Positions 13,039 to 23,126 are shown, counted from the stretch's first letter. The stretch is 64,000 nucleotides of DNA from Coffea arabica (GCF_036785885.1 NC_092312.1:11550001-11614000); one strand, 5' to 3'. Made by a program: numbers and translations. Notes: generated by a model from the sequence alone, not told the origin.

Positions 13039-13270
13039 ACCACTGGGCCAATGGTTCAGTGGCCTCCAGGGAGGGACTTAAGGGCTATTGGTAAGAGTTC
13101 AAACCTCACCAGCAGCGAAAAAAATCTAAGGGTTGTGCCATAGCACTCCCTTGGTCTAGTTGGATTTGTATACCCACTAACCCCTACAACAGCCTCCTTA
13201 GACTCCCCTTCCCCCTAAATTAGAATAGAGTAGGTTATACAAATGTATCGTTGCTGACAAAAAAAAAAAA
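13039..13270 (+). mobile_element. tRNA-related SINE
   Basis: A 232-bp insertion starting ACCACTGGGCCAATGGTTCA and ending in an A-rich tail. It is flanked by an exact 16-bp direct repeat GAATAGAGCGGATAAA at 13023-13038 and 13271-13286. The 5' part has a tRNA-like internal promoter: an A-box-like TGGTTCAGTGGCC and a B-box-like GAGTTCAAACCTC about 40 bases later. Module copy A at about 3900 has only one copy of the equivalent flanking sequence, giving an empty-site comparison. The length and structure fit plant tRNA-derived SINEs of the Au/TS type; the exact family needs a database match. Confidence 0.85.
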
Positions 13271-14239
13271 GAATAGAGCGGATAAAGATGCAAACTGATA
13301 AATTGTCAGAGATTTTTCTTTTCAATCTCGATAATTTCTCAACCAGAAAATGAAAATGAATACAAAAGGACAAATCACAATCCTATGGTTGGGATGTGAT
13401 AGAGAGCAAAGAAGTAAAAAAATTGGATGGATAGCCATAATTTAAGGAAGAAAATCATGAAATGATTGACTGAGTGATCTGGAAACAACAGGAGGGGGAA
13501 AGTAAAGAACGGCAAACAAAAAAAAAGAGACAAAGCAAGAGGAAAAGAATGGTTGGGGACAGCTGCAATTTAGCGAAGCCAATCCTGAAATTGTTGACCA
13601 ATTGTTGGAGGAAGCAGGTGGACAACCCATTTCTTAGCTACTGTTTCTAAAAGCTATTCAGCTGCTTCTGTACTTTTTTTCCACCGAAGAGAACAATAGT
13701 CCAAGAAACGGGAACAATGAAAAGGAAAGGAGGATTATCATCTTTTGTGGAACAATCCCACAGTTCAGATATGGATGGGCAGCCATAATTGACTTTTTGT
13801 GGGAGAAAAGAAAGCTGAAAGAAAAATTAACGGGAAACAGAGAGAGATAGAAAGGAAGAAGAAAACAAAAGATGATGGGCTAAAGTTGTAAAATGAAGTA
13901 GAAAGTGAGTGTTTTGCTTTCCTGCCATCGGTGCACTTCCAGATTTTTATTTGACTTTTTGATTCTTATGGACTAAAGTTGTAAAAATGAAGTAGAAAGA
14001 GAGTGTTTTGCTTTCTTGTCACATCGATGCACTTCCAGATTTTTATTTGACTTTTTGACTCCTATGACTTCTTGTCTTTGATAACGAAGACAAAGAAGTG
14101 AAGAACAACAGAGATAATGGCAATTACGTCTAAGTAAAGATGACAACTGAGAAATAAAGCAAAAAACTATTCGCGAGAAATCAAAAATAGCCCTTAACAG
14201 TAAGTTACTGTTTTGGGGCTAGTTATTTTTATCTGAGTA

Positions 14240-14341
14240 AGGTAGTAATTTCATAGAAAAAGTAAAAAATGACCTCAACAGTGATACGCAAGGTAGTAAT
14301 TTCATAGAAAAAGACAAAAATGACCTCAACAGTGATACACT
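14240..14341 (+). repeat. 51-bp tandem duplication in the promoter
   Basis: Two near-identical units (GGTAGTAATTTCATAGAAAA at 14241 and 14292) lie about 200-300 bp upstream of the first epoxide hydrolase ATG. Module copy B at 8263-8330 has a single unit, so the duplication is specific to this copy. Confidence 0.85.
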
Positions 14342-14441
14342 GTTTGGAGAACCACTCAATATTCTCAGGGCATAAATGGAAGAAAATTTTCCTCCCTCTC
14401 CTCGTCCCGTCACGTGGCTGAACCTGGGCGAAGAAGTCTTA

Positions 14442-14462
14442 GCTTTTTATATATATATATGT
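14442..14462 (+). promoter_or_regulatory. TATA box of first epoxide hydrolase gene
   Basis: CTTTTTATATATATATATG lies about 80-95 bases upstream of the ATG at 14539, the usual plant spacing once a short leader is allowed. The same sequence is kept in module copy B near 8430. Confidence 0.5.
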
Positions 14463-14538
14463 AAGATATGTAAGAAATACTCCCTTCAGCCCATACTATT
14501 TGTATCTCTCTTATCTTTCTTGAATTTTCCTCCTGCAA

Positions 14539-17500
14539 ATGGATCAGATTCAACACAAGTTCATTGAAGTGAACGGGCTGAAGCTCCATGTAGCTGAGAT
14601 TGGAGAAAATGAATCGAAAGCTGTATTGTTCTGTCATGGGTTTCCAGAGATTTGGTATTCTTGGCGTCATCAGATGGTTGCAGTAGCCAAAGCTGGTTAT
14701 AGAGCCATTGCACCCGATTACAGAGGATATGGACTATCCGACCCACCATCTGTACCCCAGGAGGCTACCTACTCTGACTTCATCAGTGATCTTTATTCCC
14801 TCCTTGATGTTCTGGGCATTTCCAAGGTACCTTTCTTCTGCCAAATGGAGTCTGTATCCTTTTACATTTTTTTTTGGGTTTCATGTTTCTCATTCAAAAG
14901 AGGATGATATAAGGCGCCTCACAAAGTGTATGGGCACAAATTAAGACTAATAATGAGAAAATCTAGTTGAGTTTCCAGGGAGCTTATGGAGATCAGACTA
15001 GTTTGACTAGATTTGTGCGATCCATATTGAATTCTCTGCTTTGCATTCGTCCTAAATAATCACCAAGTGGGAGTACTATAGTAATTGTTCATTATTTGGC
15101 ATTAAGTTTTGGTTGTTTTGATGCTGACAAAGAATAAATGAAAGGTATCAAAGAAAAAATTGCAGTTTTGATACCAAATGTGTTGACCATCGGCAGTTTT
15201 AGACTTTTATTCTCTAAAAGTATGGACGAGAGAAAATCTAGTACCAAATCAAATGTTTCAATTTTTAAGCACATTTAGTCCAGTTGATTAGTTTTGGCAA
15301 ATTGTTATCGAAATCTGGTCGGGTCGCGTGGGAAGCACGTTCGGGTAGGTAAATTTTGAAAAGAAAAAAGGAAAAAGTTGTTGATCATAATTTGTAATTA
15401 ATGGGCGCTAATTAGTCACATGCCAAGTAATTAGTCTAATTAAATGGCACTAATTAGTGCCCTTTAATTACAGATTATGGCCACCAACATTTTTTTTTTT
15501 TTTAAAACTTTTGTTAAAATGTATCCACGGTCATGTGGGCAGCACATGACCGGATTCCGGTAACAATTTGTCAAAATCGTTAATTGGATTAAACGTGCTT
15601 AAAAATTGAAACATTTGGTTTTGGATTTGCTTTCGTCCAAACTTTAGGATCTAAAATTGCTAATGTTCCAAGTATTTGATACCAAAACTACAATTTTCTC
15701 TATCTTAAAATTCAGGGGGAATGTGAAACCAATATAAGTTCTACCCATGGTTCGAAGTCTCGGCCAAGACCGAGACGACTCGGCCGAGTCGTCACCGTCT
15801 CGGCCCCTACCGATACGATACCGTGACGAAACGATACCGAAATACTTGACTCGCCGAGAAATCGGCCGAGTCGTCACCATGACGGATTGACTCGGCCGAG
15901 TTACTCCGAGTTATCCTGAGTCAAGACGAGAAATCAGCCGAGTCACACCGCGACGGATTGACTTGGCCATTTCTTTTGCTATTTTTTAATTATTTTTATT
16001 TAGCCTACTTTTTTATATTATTAACAATTTTTAGAATATTAAATACTTTAAAATTTGCGTCTCACCGAGACCGCGACCGATATGCCGAGACCGATGTGGA
16101 ACGTTCCGGGCCGCGCCCGTGACCGCGCCCGTGACTTTAAACCATGGTTCTACCACCAACCCACCAGGAGATCAAAATGATCGTGTTATAAACAGGTTTT
16201 TCTCATAGCTAAAGATTTTGGCTTTCATTTATCTCAATAAAAAGATCATGGAAGGTGTCTCGCATGGTATATGCGCGACTCAAATCAGGATTAATGAGAA
16301 AATATGATCTAGCTTTCGAGAGAGCTTATGGATATTAGACTGGTTTGATTAGATTTCTGCCATTCACATTTGCATTCTCTGTTCTGCACTCATCCAAAAT
16401 AACCAAATGGAGGGAGTACATGGAAAATGACATGGTAATTGTTCGTTGTCCGACATAAGTTTCAGTAATTTTGTAGCTGACGAAGAAGAAAATGAAAACT
16501 CTGTTGAAATTCGGGGGAAATGTAACCAATTTTAATATCTAGCACCAACTCACCAATTACTAGCAGATCAATATGAAAAAGTAGTAGGTAAGTCCCCATC
16601 TTACACGAACGTGGATTAAGGTTGATTGTTGTTTGTATGCTAGATGATTTCTACTTGCTGCAATTTGTTGGTGTTTTTCAGGAGCTTGTATCACGTGTAT
16701 ATCTTTGTGTTGTACACAGGTTTTTCTCATAGCGAAAGATTTTGGAGCTAGGGTTGCATACCTTTTTGTGCTTCTCCACCCAGAGAGGGTTGCAGGAGTT
16801 GTGACTTTGGGTATACCTTTCCTCCCACCAGTTCTTCCTCCACTGAAAGAGGGCCTTCCTGAAGGCTTCTATATGGCTAGATGGGAGGTATGAAAGTCTC
16901 TTTCTTCACTTTTTTTTTTTTTTTTTTTTGACACTTTTCTTTCTGGTGGTACATTTATGAAATTTTGGGATGGGATGGTGAATCTTGAAACCATTTTCAG
17001 CATAATCCAAAGTAAAGGTTTCCAAGTTTCAGCAAACGCTTGCTCTTTTATGTGGCAAGGTTTCCAAGTTTCAGGAAACCCTTGCTCTTTTATGTAGCAA
17101 AATAGAAGAGGAAACCTATGCATCTCAAGAGAGTTTTCCACTATAGGAAAAATGTCAATGCATCTCAATAAATATCTCTATCTTAGGAACCTGGAAGAGC
17201 TGAAGCTGATTTTGGTCGACTTGATCCTAAAACAGTCGTGCGCAACATCTATATCCTGTTCTCCAGACCTGACGTACCAGTAGCTGAGAAAAATCAGGAG
17301 ATAATGGATTTAGTGGATTCATCTACTCCTCTACCCTCTTGGTTCACCGAAGAAGATCTTGCAAATTATGGTGCTCTCTATGAAAAATCTGGATTCCAAA
17401 CTGCTCTAAAGGTTCCATATAGGTAAGCGAATAAAAATACTTCTCATTTAAAACGTTACCAATTTCTTACATGCTCTCTTTATCCTGAAATCATTGTGCC

Positions 17501-17900
17501 ACAACGCTAGATTATAGTTGTGATTGTTCACTCAAGATCTCTTAGCTCATCTAAACAACAGGGTAGCTAAAAGTACTGGATGGTGGCTCTAGAAACTAGT
17601 TTCGTGCTTTGGTAAGGAATTAGTCAGTTAGCATAATGCACATTTCTTTGTAGGTCACTGCAAGAAGTGTTCGACGTACCAGAAGTCAAGGTTGATGCTC
17701 CTGCACTGTTGATAATGGGTGAAAAAGATTATTGCATCAAATTCCCAAGTATGGGGGGCTATATTAGAAGTGATCAAGCTAAAATGTTTGTTCCCAGGTT
17801 GGAGACAGTATTCATTCCCGAAGGTAGCCACTTTGTTCAAGAACAATTTCCGGGCCAAGTGAATGAGCTGATACTCAATTTCTTAAAGACCCATAGTTAA
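14539..17900 (+). CDS. Soluble epoxide hydrolase (copy 1)
   Basis: Alpha/beta-hydrolase of the plant soluble epoxide hydrolase family. It would open fatty-acid or other epoxides to diols in the cytosol or peroxisome. Exons are 14539-14826, 16720-16887, 17187-17422 and 17654-17900, with GT..AG introns, giving 312 residues, the normal length. The ATG sits at MDQIQHKFIEVNG, the usual start of the family. Visible motifs are the oxyanion HGFPEIWYSWRHQM (about residues 35-48), the nucleophile loop VFLIAKDFGAR at the start of exon 2, the cap EGFYMARW and YGALYEKSGF with candidate lid tyrosines, the acid GEKDY, and the base His in EGSHFVQEQF. The usual GHDWGA loop is KDFGA here. Asp is kept, but His and Trp are replaced, as in the two neighbouring copies, so substrate range may differ. 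Intron 1 (1.9 kb) contains a partial duplication and two transposons. Its 3' end faces the 3' end of a quinone reductase gene. Confidence 0.93.
15148..15704. mobile_element. Foldback (long inverted-repeat) element in intron 1
   Basis: Nearly the whole 557 bp is an imperfect palindrome. The left arm (about 15150-15345, with CAAATGTTTCAATTTTTAAG) pairs with the right arm (about 15505-15700, with CTTAAAAATTGAAACATTTG). The centre (GGGCGCTAATTAG ... CTAATTAGTGCCC) is also symmetric. No coding capacity. The duplicate intron segment at 16480-16515 has the flanks without the insert, so this is a true insertion. I see no clean target duplication (only TATC shared at the edges). The arm length suggests a Mutator-like or foldback MITE; the class is not settled. 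Confidence 0.75.
15746..16146. mobile_element. hAT-type MITE in intron 1
   Basis: A 401-bp element bounded by inverted repeats CATGGTTCGAAGTCTCGG and, from the other end, CATGGTTTAAAGTCACGG. An exact 8-bp target duplication GTTCTACC (15738-15745 and 16147-16154) is diagnostic of the hAT superfamily. The interior is rich in ACTCGGCCGAGT-type palindromes and CG dinucleotides, in sharp contrast to the AT-rich surroundings, and has no open frame. The duplicated intron copy at about 16530-16555 lacks it. Confidence 0.88.
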
Positions 17901-18692
17901 TCTATATGTGCAACAAAAACGGTCCATAGCTCCTGAACTGTTTGATGCTCTGTTTTTGGTGGTTTGGAGGCTGAATGCTGTAGTTCATTGAAGTTACTTT
18001 TCCTGCAAATCTCGTCTTTACTACTTATCTAAGGCCATTTACTTTTCTAAAAGATCTTATCCATGAAGACACAGGAGATTTTCTCCTGTTAAAAAGACCA
18101 AGATTTTCGCGGTCTGCATCCATACACCTACTTGGTTCACGAAATATGAAGTACCTATTGTATTGTATGCTTTCCCTTGAGTTTGTTCGTTTGCCGAGTT
18201 CAATAAAAGAGGCTACATTTAATTGAAATTGACAAGGATACAGGAATTGAATAGGACTTCATTTTTGGCCTCGCTTGTTCAACTTTTCATCACTGTTGTC
18301 TGTGTTTTACAAGGATCTGGGATGGGAAATTGCTACATGCCAATCTTAAAGGCATGGTGGAAAATGCTACATTTGCCGAATCAGTGCATTCATGCATGCA
18401 ACATTAAACTAAGGTACATTTATTTTCGTCCACGAAGGATACAGATTTACAAAGGCCTCCTAGAAGCATTTTGCAAGAACTTGGCAAATTCCCAATCCCA
18501 AGTAGTAGCCTGCCCCAGAAGGAATACGAACAAACAAGAAACAACCAACATATGATGCCCTGAAAACCGATTGTAAGTTATAGCTCTTCCCAACAGTATT
18601 AACTCCAGTGATGAAAGAATCAAATTTTATTCATTAGACCGTGTGAAATGACGTGCTAGCAGGCTAGAAAAGGAAAGTAAACGCAGTATATA

Positions 18693-19313
18693 TCATTTAG
18701 ACTTGCCCTGGAGTCTCAAGGTAAATGCATATAAAGACAAAAGAACCTCTTTCAACCTCTCTCTGACTTCCCCATCGATCAAGTTACCATCTTCATCACA
18801 CTTTTGGGGCGGGGCTAAAGGCCTCCGGAGGAAAAACTCAGGCTTATTGACGAAATGAAGATTAAGAAAGACTCCAATCTGGCGGACATGATACTGTTGA
18901 AGAGCCCCACCAGTACCTCCGGCAGCACCCACAAGTGCAGCAGCCTTATCAGCCCAAACATTGGGGGGTCTTGATCCCCAATCGATAGCATTTTTCAGAG
19001 GTGCAGTGACAGAGTAGTTGTAGTCTGGCGAAGCAAAAAGAACGCTATCTGCTTGGCGAATCTTATCCCGAAAAGCCTCAACTTCTGGGGGAAAAGTCCC
19101 ATTCACTTCTAAATCTGTATTCAACAATGGTAAAGGTGAAATGTCTATATACTCTATGATCATGCCACCTATTGACTCCTTGGATATCTCAATTGCTGCA
19201 CGGATGAGGCCTCGATTACAAGAGCCCTTACGGAGGGAGCCACAGATGGCTGCAACTCTGATGGGGGCTTTTTCGGGCACGGCTGGAGAATTGGTTTTTG
19301 CTGCCTCTTCCAT
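18693..19313 (-). CDS. NAD(P)H:quinone oxidoreductase, FMN-dependent (copy 1)
   Basis: Single-exon gene of 206 residues in the flavodoxin-like NADPH-dependent FMN reductase family (plant NQR type). It would catalyse two-electron reduction of quinones to hydroquinones in the cytosol, avoiding semiquinone radicals. Signatures are the phosphate-binding loop GSLRKGSCNRGLIRAA (about residues 25-40), SPDYNYSVTAPLKNAIDW for flavin contact, and a C-terminal half ending LQGKSK. The start is the ATG of MEEAAKTNSP at 19313; the frame stays open further upstream but only through a TTG. In the loop where the paralogue has SGGNRQQYH this copy reads TGGALQQYH. It lies tail to tail with the first epoxide hydrolase, 0.8 kb apart. 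A TATATA on the minus strand near 19451-19457 may be its TATA box. Confidence 0.92.
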   Translation of the reverse strand: MEEAAKTNSPAVPEKAPIRVAAICGSLRKGSCNRGLIRAAIEISKESIGGMIIEYIDISPLPLLNTDLEVNGTFPPEVEAFRDKIRQADSVLFASPDYNYSVTAPLKNAIDWGSRPPNVWADKAAALVGAAGGTGGALQQYHVRQIGVFLNLHFVNKPEFFLRRPLAPPQKCDEDGNLIDGEVRERLKEVLLSLYAFTLRLQGKSK

Positions 19314-19449
19314 GATTGATTCAGACAAACCCAAGAAAGACTGACCGATAATAGAAGACTAGAATGTCGCACAAAATTCAGCTATCGTGTTGTCTTGAAC
19401 AGACAACATCTCATATCTAATCTAGTTCATTAGTTTGGATTGGGCGGGC

Positions 19450-19460
19450 CTATATATGGC
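19450..19460 (-). promoter_or_regulatory. Possible TATA box of quinone reductase copy 1
   Basis: The minus strand reads CCATATATAGG about 140 bases upstream of the ATG at 19313. It is a TATA-like sequence and also close to a CArG box (one A/T too many). Spacing is compatible with a leader of about 100 bases. Confidence 0.4.
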
Positions 19461-19469
19461 AGTGCTTCA

Positions 19470-20625
19470 GCCTTGAGCTGTCGTCAGGCCTGACTTCAAC
19501 AGTTCAACAGCAAAAGATCGTGTGACTTCAACAGCCTTGGGATCTAATTTTTATAACTTTTATTAATGTTCATGACAATTACAGATTACGAAATTAATTT
19601 CACTGTTAATCACAACAGGTCAAACTCGTGTTTTTTTTGTTTTTAATCTTTTTGTTGCGTGCCCTCCAGTGCTATACTAAAAGATAAAATTCAAACCCAC
19701 ATTATTCCAAGAGTGACGGCTCCTAATTATACGAAGGAAGCAAAAGAAAACAATTTCCTGCAGACCTTTTGAAAATATTCGAGTTTCACGATTCCTACTA
19801 TGAATTCGCTACTGAATATAGACTGGTTGTGGGGAAAATTAGTTTGACTTCTGAAGAGAAATTGTGACACGTGAACAGTTTTAATCCCCATATTTTAGTT
19901 TTAGTATCCAAATTTTGACACACGAGCAGTTTTAATTCCCAAATTTTAATTTTAGTTTTAACAACGTAATCTCGACATAAGCCCTTAGGAAAGTTGTAAA
20001 CATGGATCTTGCGTTTCCAAATGGATTTGGCCTTGCATCCATTTAACGACTATAACTCTTAGATATGAAGCAAAAATCATGACTAATTCACGATGGAATG
20101 ATCAATATGACGTTCTAATTTCTCATCCGTTTTCGACCCATCATACATTCAAATCGGGTTTGGGTGCTTTCCCGACAATTCTTGATCTTGGTCTTTGCTT
20201 TTCAGTGCACTAAAAATCATCTTAAATGGAGGGGTTTTTTTTTCTTTTTTTTTTTTCAAATGGAGGCTTAGAACTCCAGGTACAGGCAAAATTCTGAATT
20301 GAACGGTCAATTTTGATCAAATAGACTCTTTATACTCCAAAACCAAATCATGAAATATAGCATATATCATTTTATTAAGCATTTAACTTCAACAAAAGAC
20401 TAAATGTAATAGAAAAATATGTAAACTTGGCACTAATTAGCTCATTTGGTGTGTAAAATACACCCCCAACCCCCCCCCCCCCCAAGGGGCAATTTAAAAA
20501 AAAAAAGTGAGTCCCCAGGGGCCAAGCGGCTTATATACGGTAGTAATTCTGTCTTGTTTGGAATGAGTCCCCTGGATTTATGAAATTGAAACGAGCTCCC
20601 CTCATGTTTGGAGAATTAGACATAT
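19470..20625. other. Intergenic, no gene seen
   Basis: About 1.15 kb between quinone reductase copy 1 and the hAT-like element. AT-rich with T runs near 20230 and a C run at 20470-20483. No coding region recognised; the stretch at 19980-20220 has the even composition of an old dispersed repeat but no partner in the window. Confidence 0.45.
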
Positions 20626-20626
20626 G

Positions 20627-22311
20627 TGGGGTGTGCAAAGTCGAAAAATTTTGATTTCAGAATTGATTTCGAATTTAATTCGGAATTTTGAAATCGAAAT
20701 TTCAATAATTTGGAAGTTAATTCGGTAATTCCAATTTCGACATTTCGAATTGAATTCGAAAATCTAATTTTTGAAATCAAAATTATCGATTTCGAATTGG
20801 ATAATTTGAAATAGGAATTCAAAATCGAAAATTCGAAATCGAATTCGAATAATAATATTTATATATAATATAATAGTTTTTAACAATACAGATAATATAA
20901 ATAGTTTTTAACAAAAACCCCCTAATCTATTAACTCACCTCACTACCTCAGGACTCTTCCGCCGCCTGACTCCGCTGTCTCACAGACTCACACTCTCACT
21001 CACCTTCCTTCGTCCTTCCTAGTTCCTCCGCCTCCAACTCAGCTTTGCCGCTTCTTCCTTCCTTCCTTCCTCTCACCTTCCTTCTTTCGGCCCTTCCACT
21101 GGGGTGCTTTGCCGTCTAATGTGCTGAACCTCCATTGACCTCGAGTCCATGACCCGCTGCCCCAATTTCTCCCACCCAGCAAAACAGTCCAAGGCACTGA
21201 AGGCAGAAAGCCAAGAACTAAAGCAAAAAATTTAGCTAATCTCCGCAGAGTTTGCAAAGGAGGCAATAGCTTGGCTTCTTCTGAAGAATACAGTCTAAAG
21301 CGGCAAGGCGGAGACCAGAGACTGATGGGTTTTCATATACTCCCATGTTTCTGCAGCCACAAAACAAAAGTGAAACAAACAATATTATACTAATATCAAT
21401 TTCTCCGACCTTTTACTTCTTTTTTTTTTTCCTTTTTTTGGCCAGCAGAATAATTTTTTTTTTTTTAAGGAGGAAGAGAACTGTAAGTGACAATTAATTT
21501 CACTGATTATTTTGCTAGCTCGATTTTCTTCTGGAGAACAATTCATCCAATCATTTATTCTTATTGGCTGGTCATTTACCTCCTAGTTGAAAACAACGAA
21601 ATACGACAATTTTTCTGGTAGAAGAAGCCAAGAAGGGAGGATAGCAAAGAAACCTAATTCGGTATCGAATTCGAAATCGAAATTAGTCATTTCGAAATCG
21701 AATTCGGTCGAAAAAATTTCAGTCAAAATTTTGAAAATTTTCAATTTCAAACTACTAAATTATCATTCAACGAAATACGACAATTTTTCTGGTAGAAGAA
21801 GCCAAGAAGGGAGGATAGCAAAGAAACCTAATTCGGTATCGAATTCGAAATCGAAATTAGTCATTTCGAAATCGAATTCGGTCGAAAAAATTTCAGTCAA
21901 AATTTTGAAAATTTTCAATTTCAAACTACTAAATTATCATTCAACGAAATACGACAATTTTTCTGGTAGAAGAAGCCAAGAAGGGAGGATAGCAAAGAAA
22001 CCTAATTCGGTATCGAATTCGAAATCGAAATTAGTCATTTCGAAATCGAATTCGGTCGAAAAAATTTCAGTCAAAATTTTGAAAATTTTCAATTTCAAAC
22101 TACTAAATTATCATTCAACGAAATACGACAATTTTTCTGGTAGAAGAAGCCAAGAAGGGAGGATAGCAAAGAAACCTAATTCGGTATCGAATTCGAAATC
22201 GAAATTAGTCATTTCGAAATCGAATTCGGTCGAAAAAATTTCAGTCAAAATTTTGAAAATTTTCAATTTCAAACTACTAAATTATCATTTTCGATTTCGA
22301 TGCACACCCTA
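20627..22311. mobile_element. Non-autonomous hAT-like element with internal tandem array
   Basis: Bounded by inverted ends TGGGGTGTGCAAAGTCGAAA (20627) and, from the right end, TAGGGTGTGCATCGAAATCG, the TAGGGGTGTGCA type seen in plant hAT elements. Both subterminal regions are built of degenerate TTCGAAATCGAATTCG motifs in opposite orientation (20640-20850 and 21655-22300). The middle (20930-21590) has a CT/CG-rich block (CCGCCTGACTCCGC) like the leader of an autonomous relative, but no transposase motif. The 8 bases on each side (GACATATG; CAGTACGT) do not match well, so the target duplication is lost or my borders are off by a few bases. It lies exactly between the duplicated quinone reductase genes. 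Confidence 0.7.
21597..22292 (+). repeat. Four tandem copies of a 174-bp unit
   Basis: Units begin CGAAATACGACAATTTTTCT at 21597, 21771, 21945 and 22119. The copies look identical by eye, which means a recent expansion. Because 174 is a multiple of three, one frame stays open for about 258 codons across the array, but that frame is only the translated repeat and has no start in good context. The units are part of the hAT-like element's 3' subterminal region. Confidence 0.95.
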
Positions 22312-22508
22312 CAGTACGTCCATTAAATACTACAAAGATCGTAAAGTTTATTGGATTCATTAACAATCGCAACAGTGGATAAGATACGCTTTGTTTCTGT
22401 CCAAGAAGGATACCTAATTACAACAACCTAAGGATGGAATTCTGGTTTGCAATTTCAGAAGCATTTTGCAAGAACTTGGCAATTTTTCCAAATACTAGTA
22501 TATATGTA

Positions 22509-23126
22509 TCATTTCGACTTGCCCTGGAGTCTCAAGGTAAATGCATACAAAGACAAAAGAACCTCCTTCAATTTCTCTCTGATTTCCTCATCGATCAAGT
22601 TACCATCCCTATCACACTTCTGGGGCGGGGCTAAAGGCCTCCGGAGGAAAAACTCAGGCTTATTGATGAAGTGAAGATCAAGAAAAACTCCAATCTGACG
22701 GATGTGATATTGTTGTCTATTCCCACCAGAACCTCCTGCAGCACTCACAAGTGCAGCAGCCTTATCAGCCCAAACATTGGGGGGTCTCGATCCCCAGTCG
22801 ATAGCATTTTTCAGGGGTCCGGACACCGAATAATTGTACTCCGGGGAAGCAAAAAGAATACCATCTGCTCGGCGGATCTTATCCCGAAAAGCCTCAACTT
22901 CTGGGGGATAAGTCCCATCAACTTCTAAATCTGTATTCAAGAATGGTAAGGATGATATGTCTGTATACTCTATGATCATGCCGTCTATTGACTTGCTGGA
23001 TATCTCGATGGCTGCACGGATGAGGCCTCGATTGCAAGAGCCCTTACGGAGGGAGCCACAGATAGCTGCAACTCTGATGGGCGCCTTTACCAGAACTGCT
23101 GGAGAATTGCTGGTCGCTCCTTCCAT
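22509..23126 (-). CDS. NAD(P)H:quinone oxidoreductase, FMN-dependent (copy 2)
   Basis: Intronless 205-residue paralogue of the gene at 18693-19313, very similar along its whole length. It has the same phosphate loop (GSLRKGSCNRGLIRAA), the flavin motif SPEYNYSVSGPLKNAIDW (closer to the family consensus than copy 1's SPDYNYSVTAP) and the same LQGKSK end. The start is the ATG of MEGATSNSPA at 23126; the upstream open frame has no ATG and crosses a T run. The 3' flank (GAAGCATTTTGCAAGAACTTGGCA, 22458) matches the 3' flank of copy 1 (18465), so the duplicated unit includes downstream DNA. A TATAAA at 23217-23222 and two CCAAT motifs (23231-23245) on the minus strand make a plausible promoter. It stands head to head with the second epoxide hydrolase, 1.7 kb apart. 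Confidence 0.92.
   Translation of the reverse strand: MEGATSNSPAVLVKAPIRVAAICGSLRKGSCNRGLIRAAIEISSKSIDGMIIEYTDISSLPFLNTDLEVDGTYPPEVEAFRDKIRRADGILFASPEYNYSVSGPLKNAIDWGSRPPNVWADKAAALVSAAGGSGGNRQQYHIRQIGVFLDLHFINKPEFFLRRPLAPPQKCDRDGNLIDEEIREKLKEVLLSLYAFTLRLQGKSK

Larger units (their letters stand above)
12215..14350. repeat. Repeated module, copy C, carrying a SINE
   Basis: Third copy of the module. It matches copy A through GAACGTTGCATTTAGAAATA (12312), CTTTTGTGCATAATACCTTC (12442), TCTGCACCAATTGTTTCAAA (12711) and GTTACCTTTAGTATAAAAGG (12839). It is interrupted by a SINE that copy A lacks at the matching point. Its right end merges into the promoter of the first epoxide hydrolase gene, so the gene and module were probably duplicated together. 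Confidence 0.65.
14960..16745 (+). repeat. Partial duplication of intron 1 and the exon 2 start
   Basis: Within intron 1 of the first hydrolase, 14965-15160 plus 15700-15745 plus 16147-16225 align with 16300-16745. Shared landmarks include GAGCTTATGG then AGACT (14980 and 16322), GTAATTGTTC (15080 and 16435), and CAGGTTTTTCTCATAGC with AAAGATTTTGG (16194 and 16718). The upstream copy therefore has a decoy acceptor plus the first 26 bases of exon 2 (16196-16221), after which the similarity stops. The downstream copy lacks the two transposons present in the upstream copy, so it serves as an empty-site reference. Confidence 0.75.

Noticed and set aside
19311-19372. N-terminal extension of quinone reductase copy 1
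   Set aside because: The frame upstream of the ATG at 19313 starts only with TTG; the ATG gives the usual family length.
21587-22363. 258-codon open frame over the tandem array
   Set aside because: It is the translated 174-bp repeat, open only because 174 is divisible by three. It has no good start and no codon bias.
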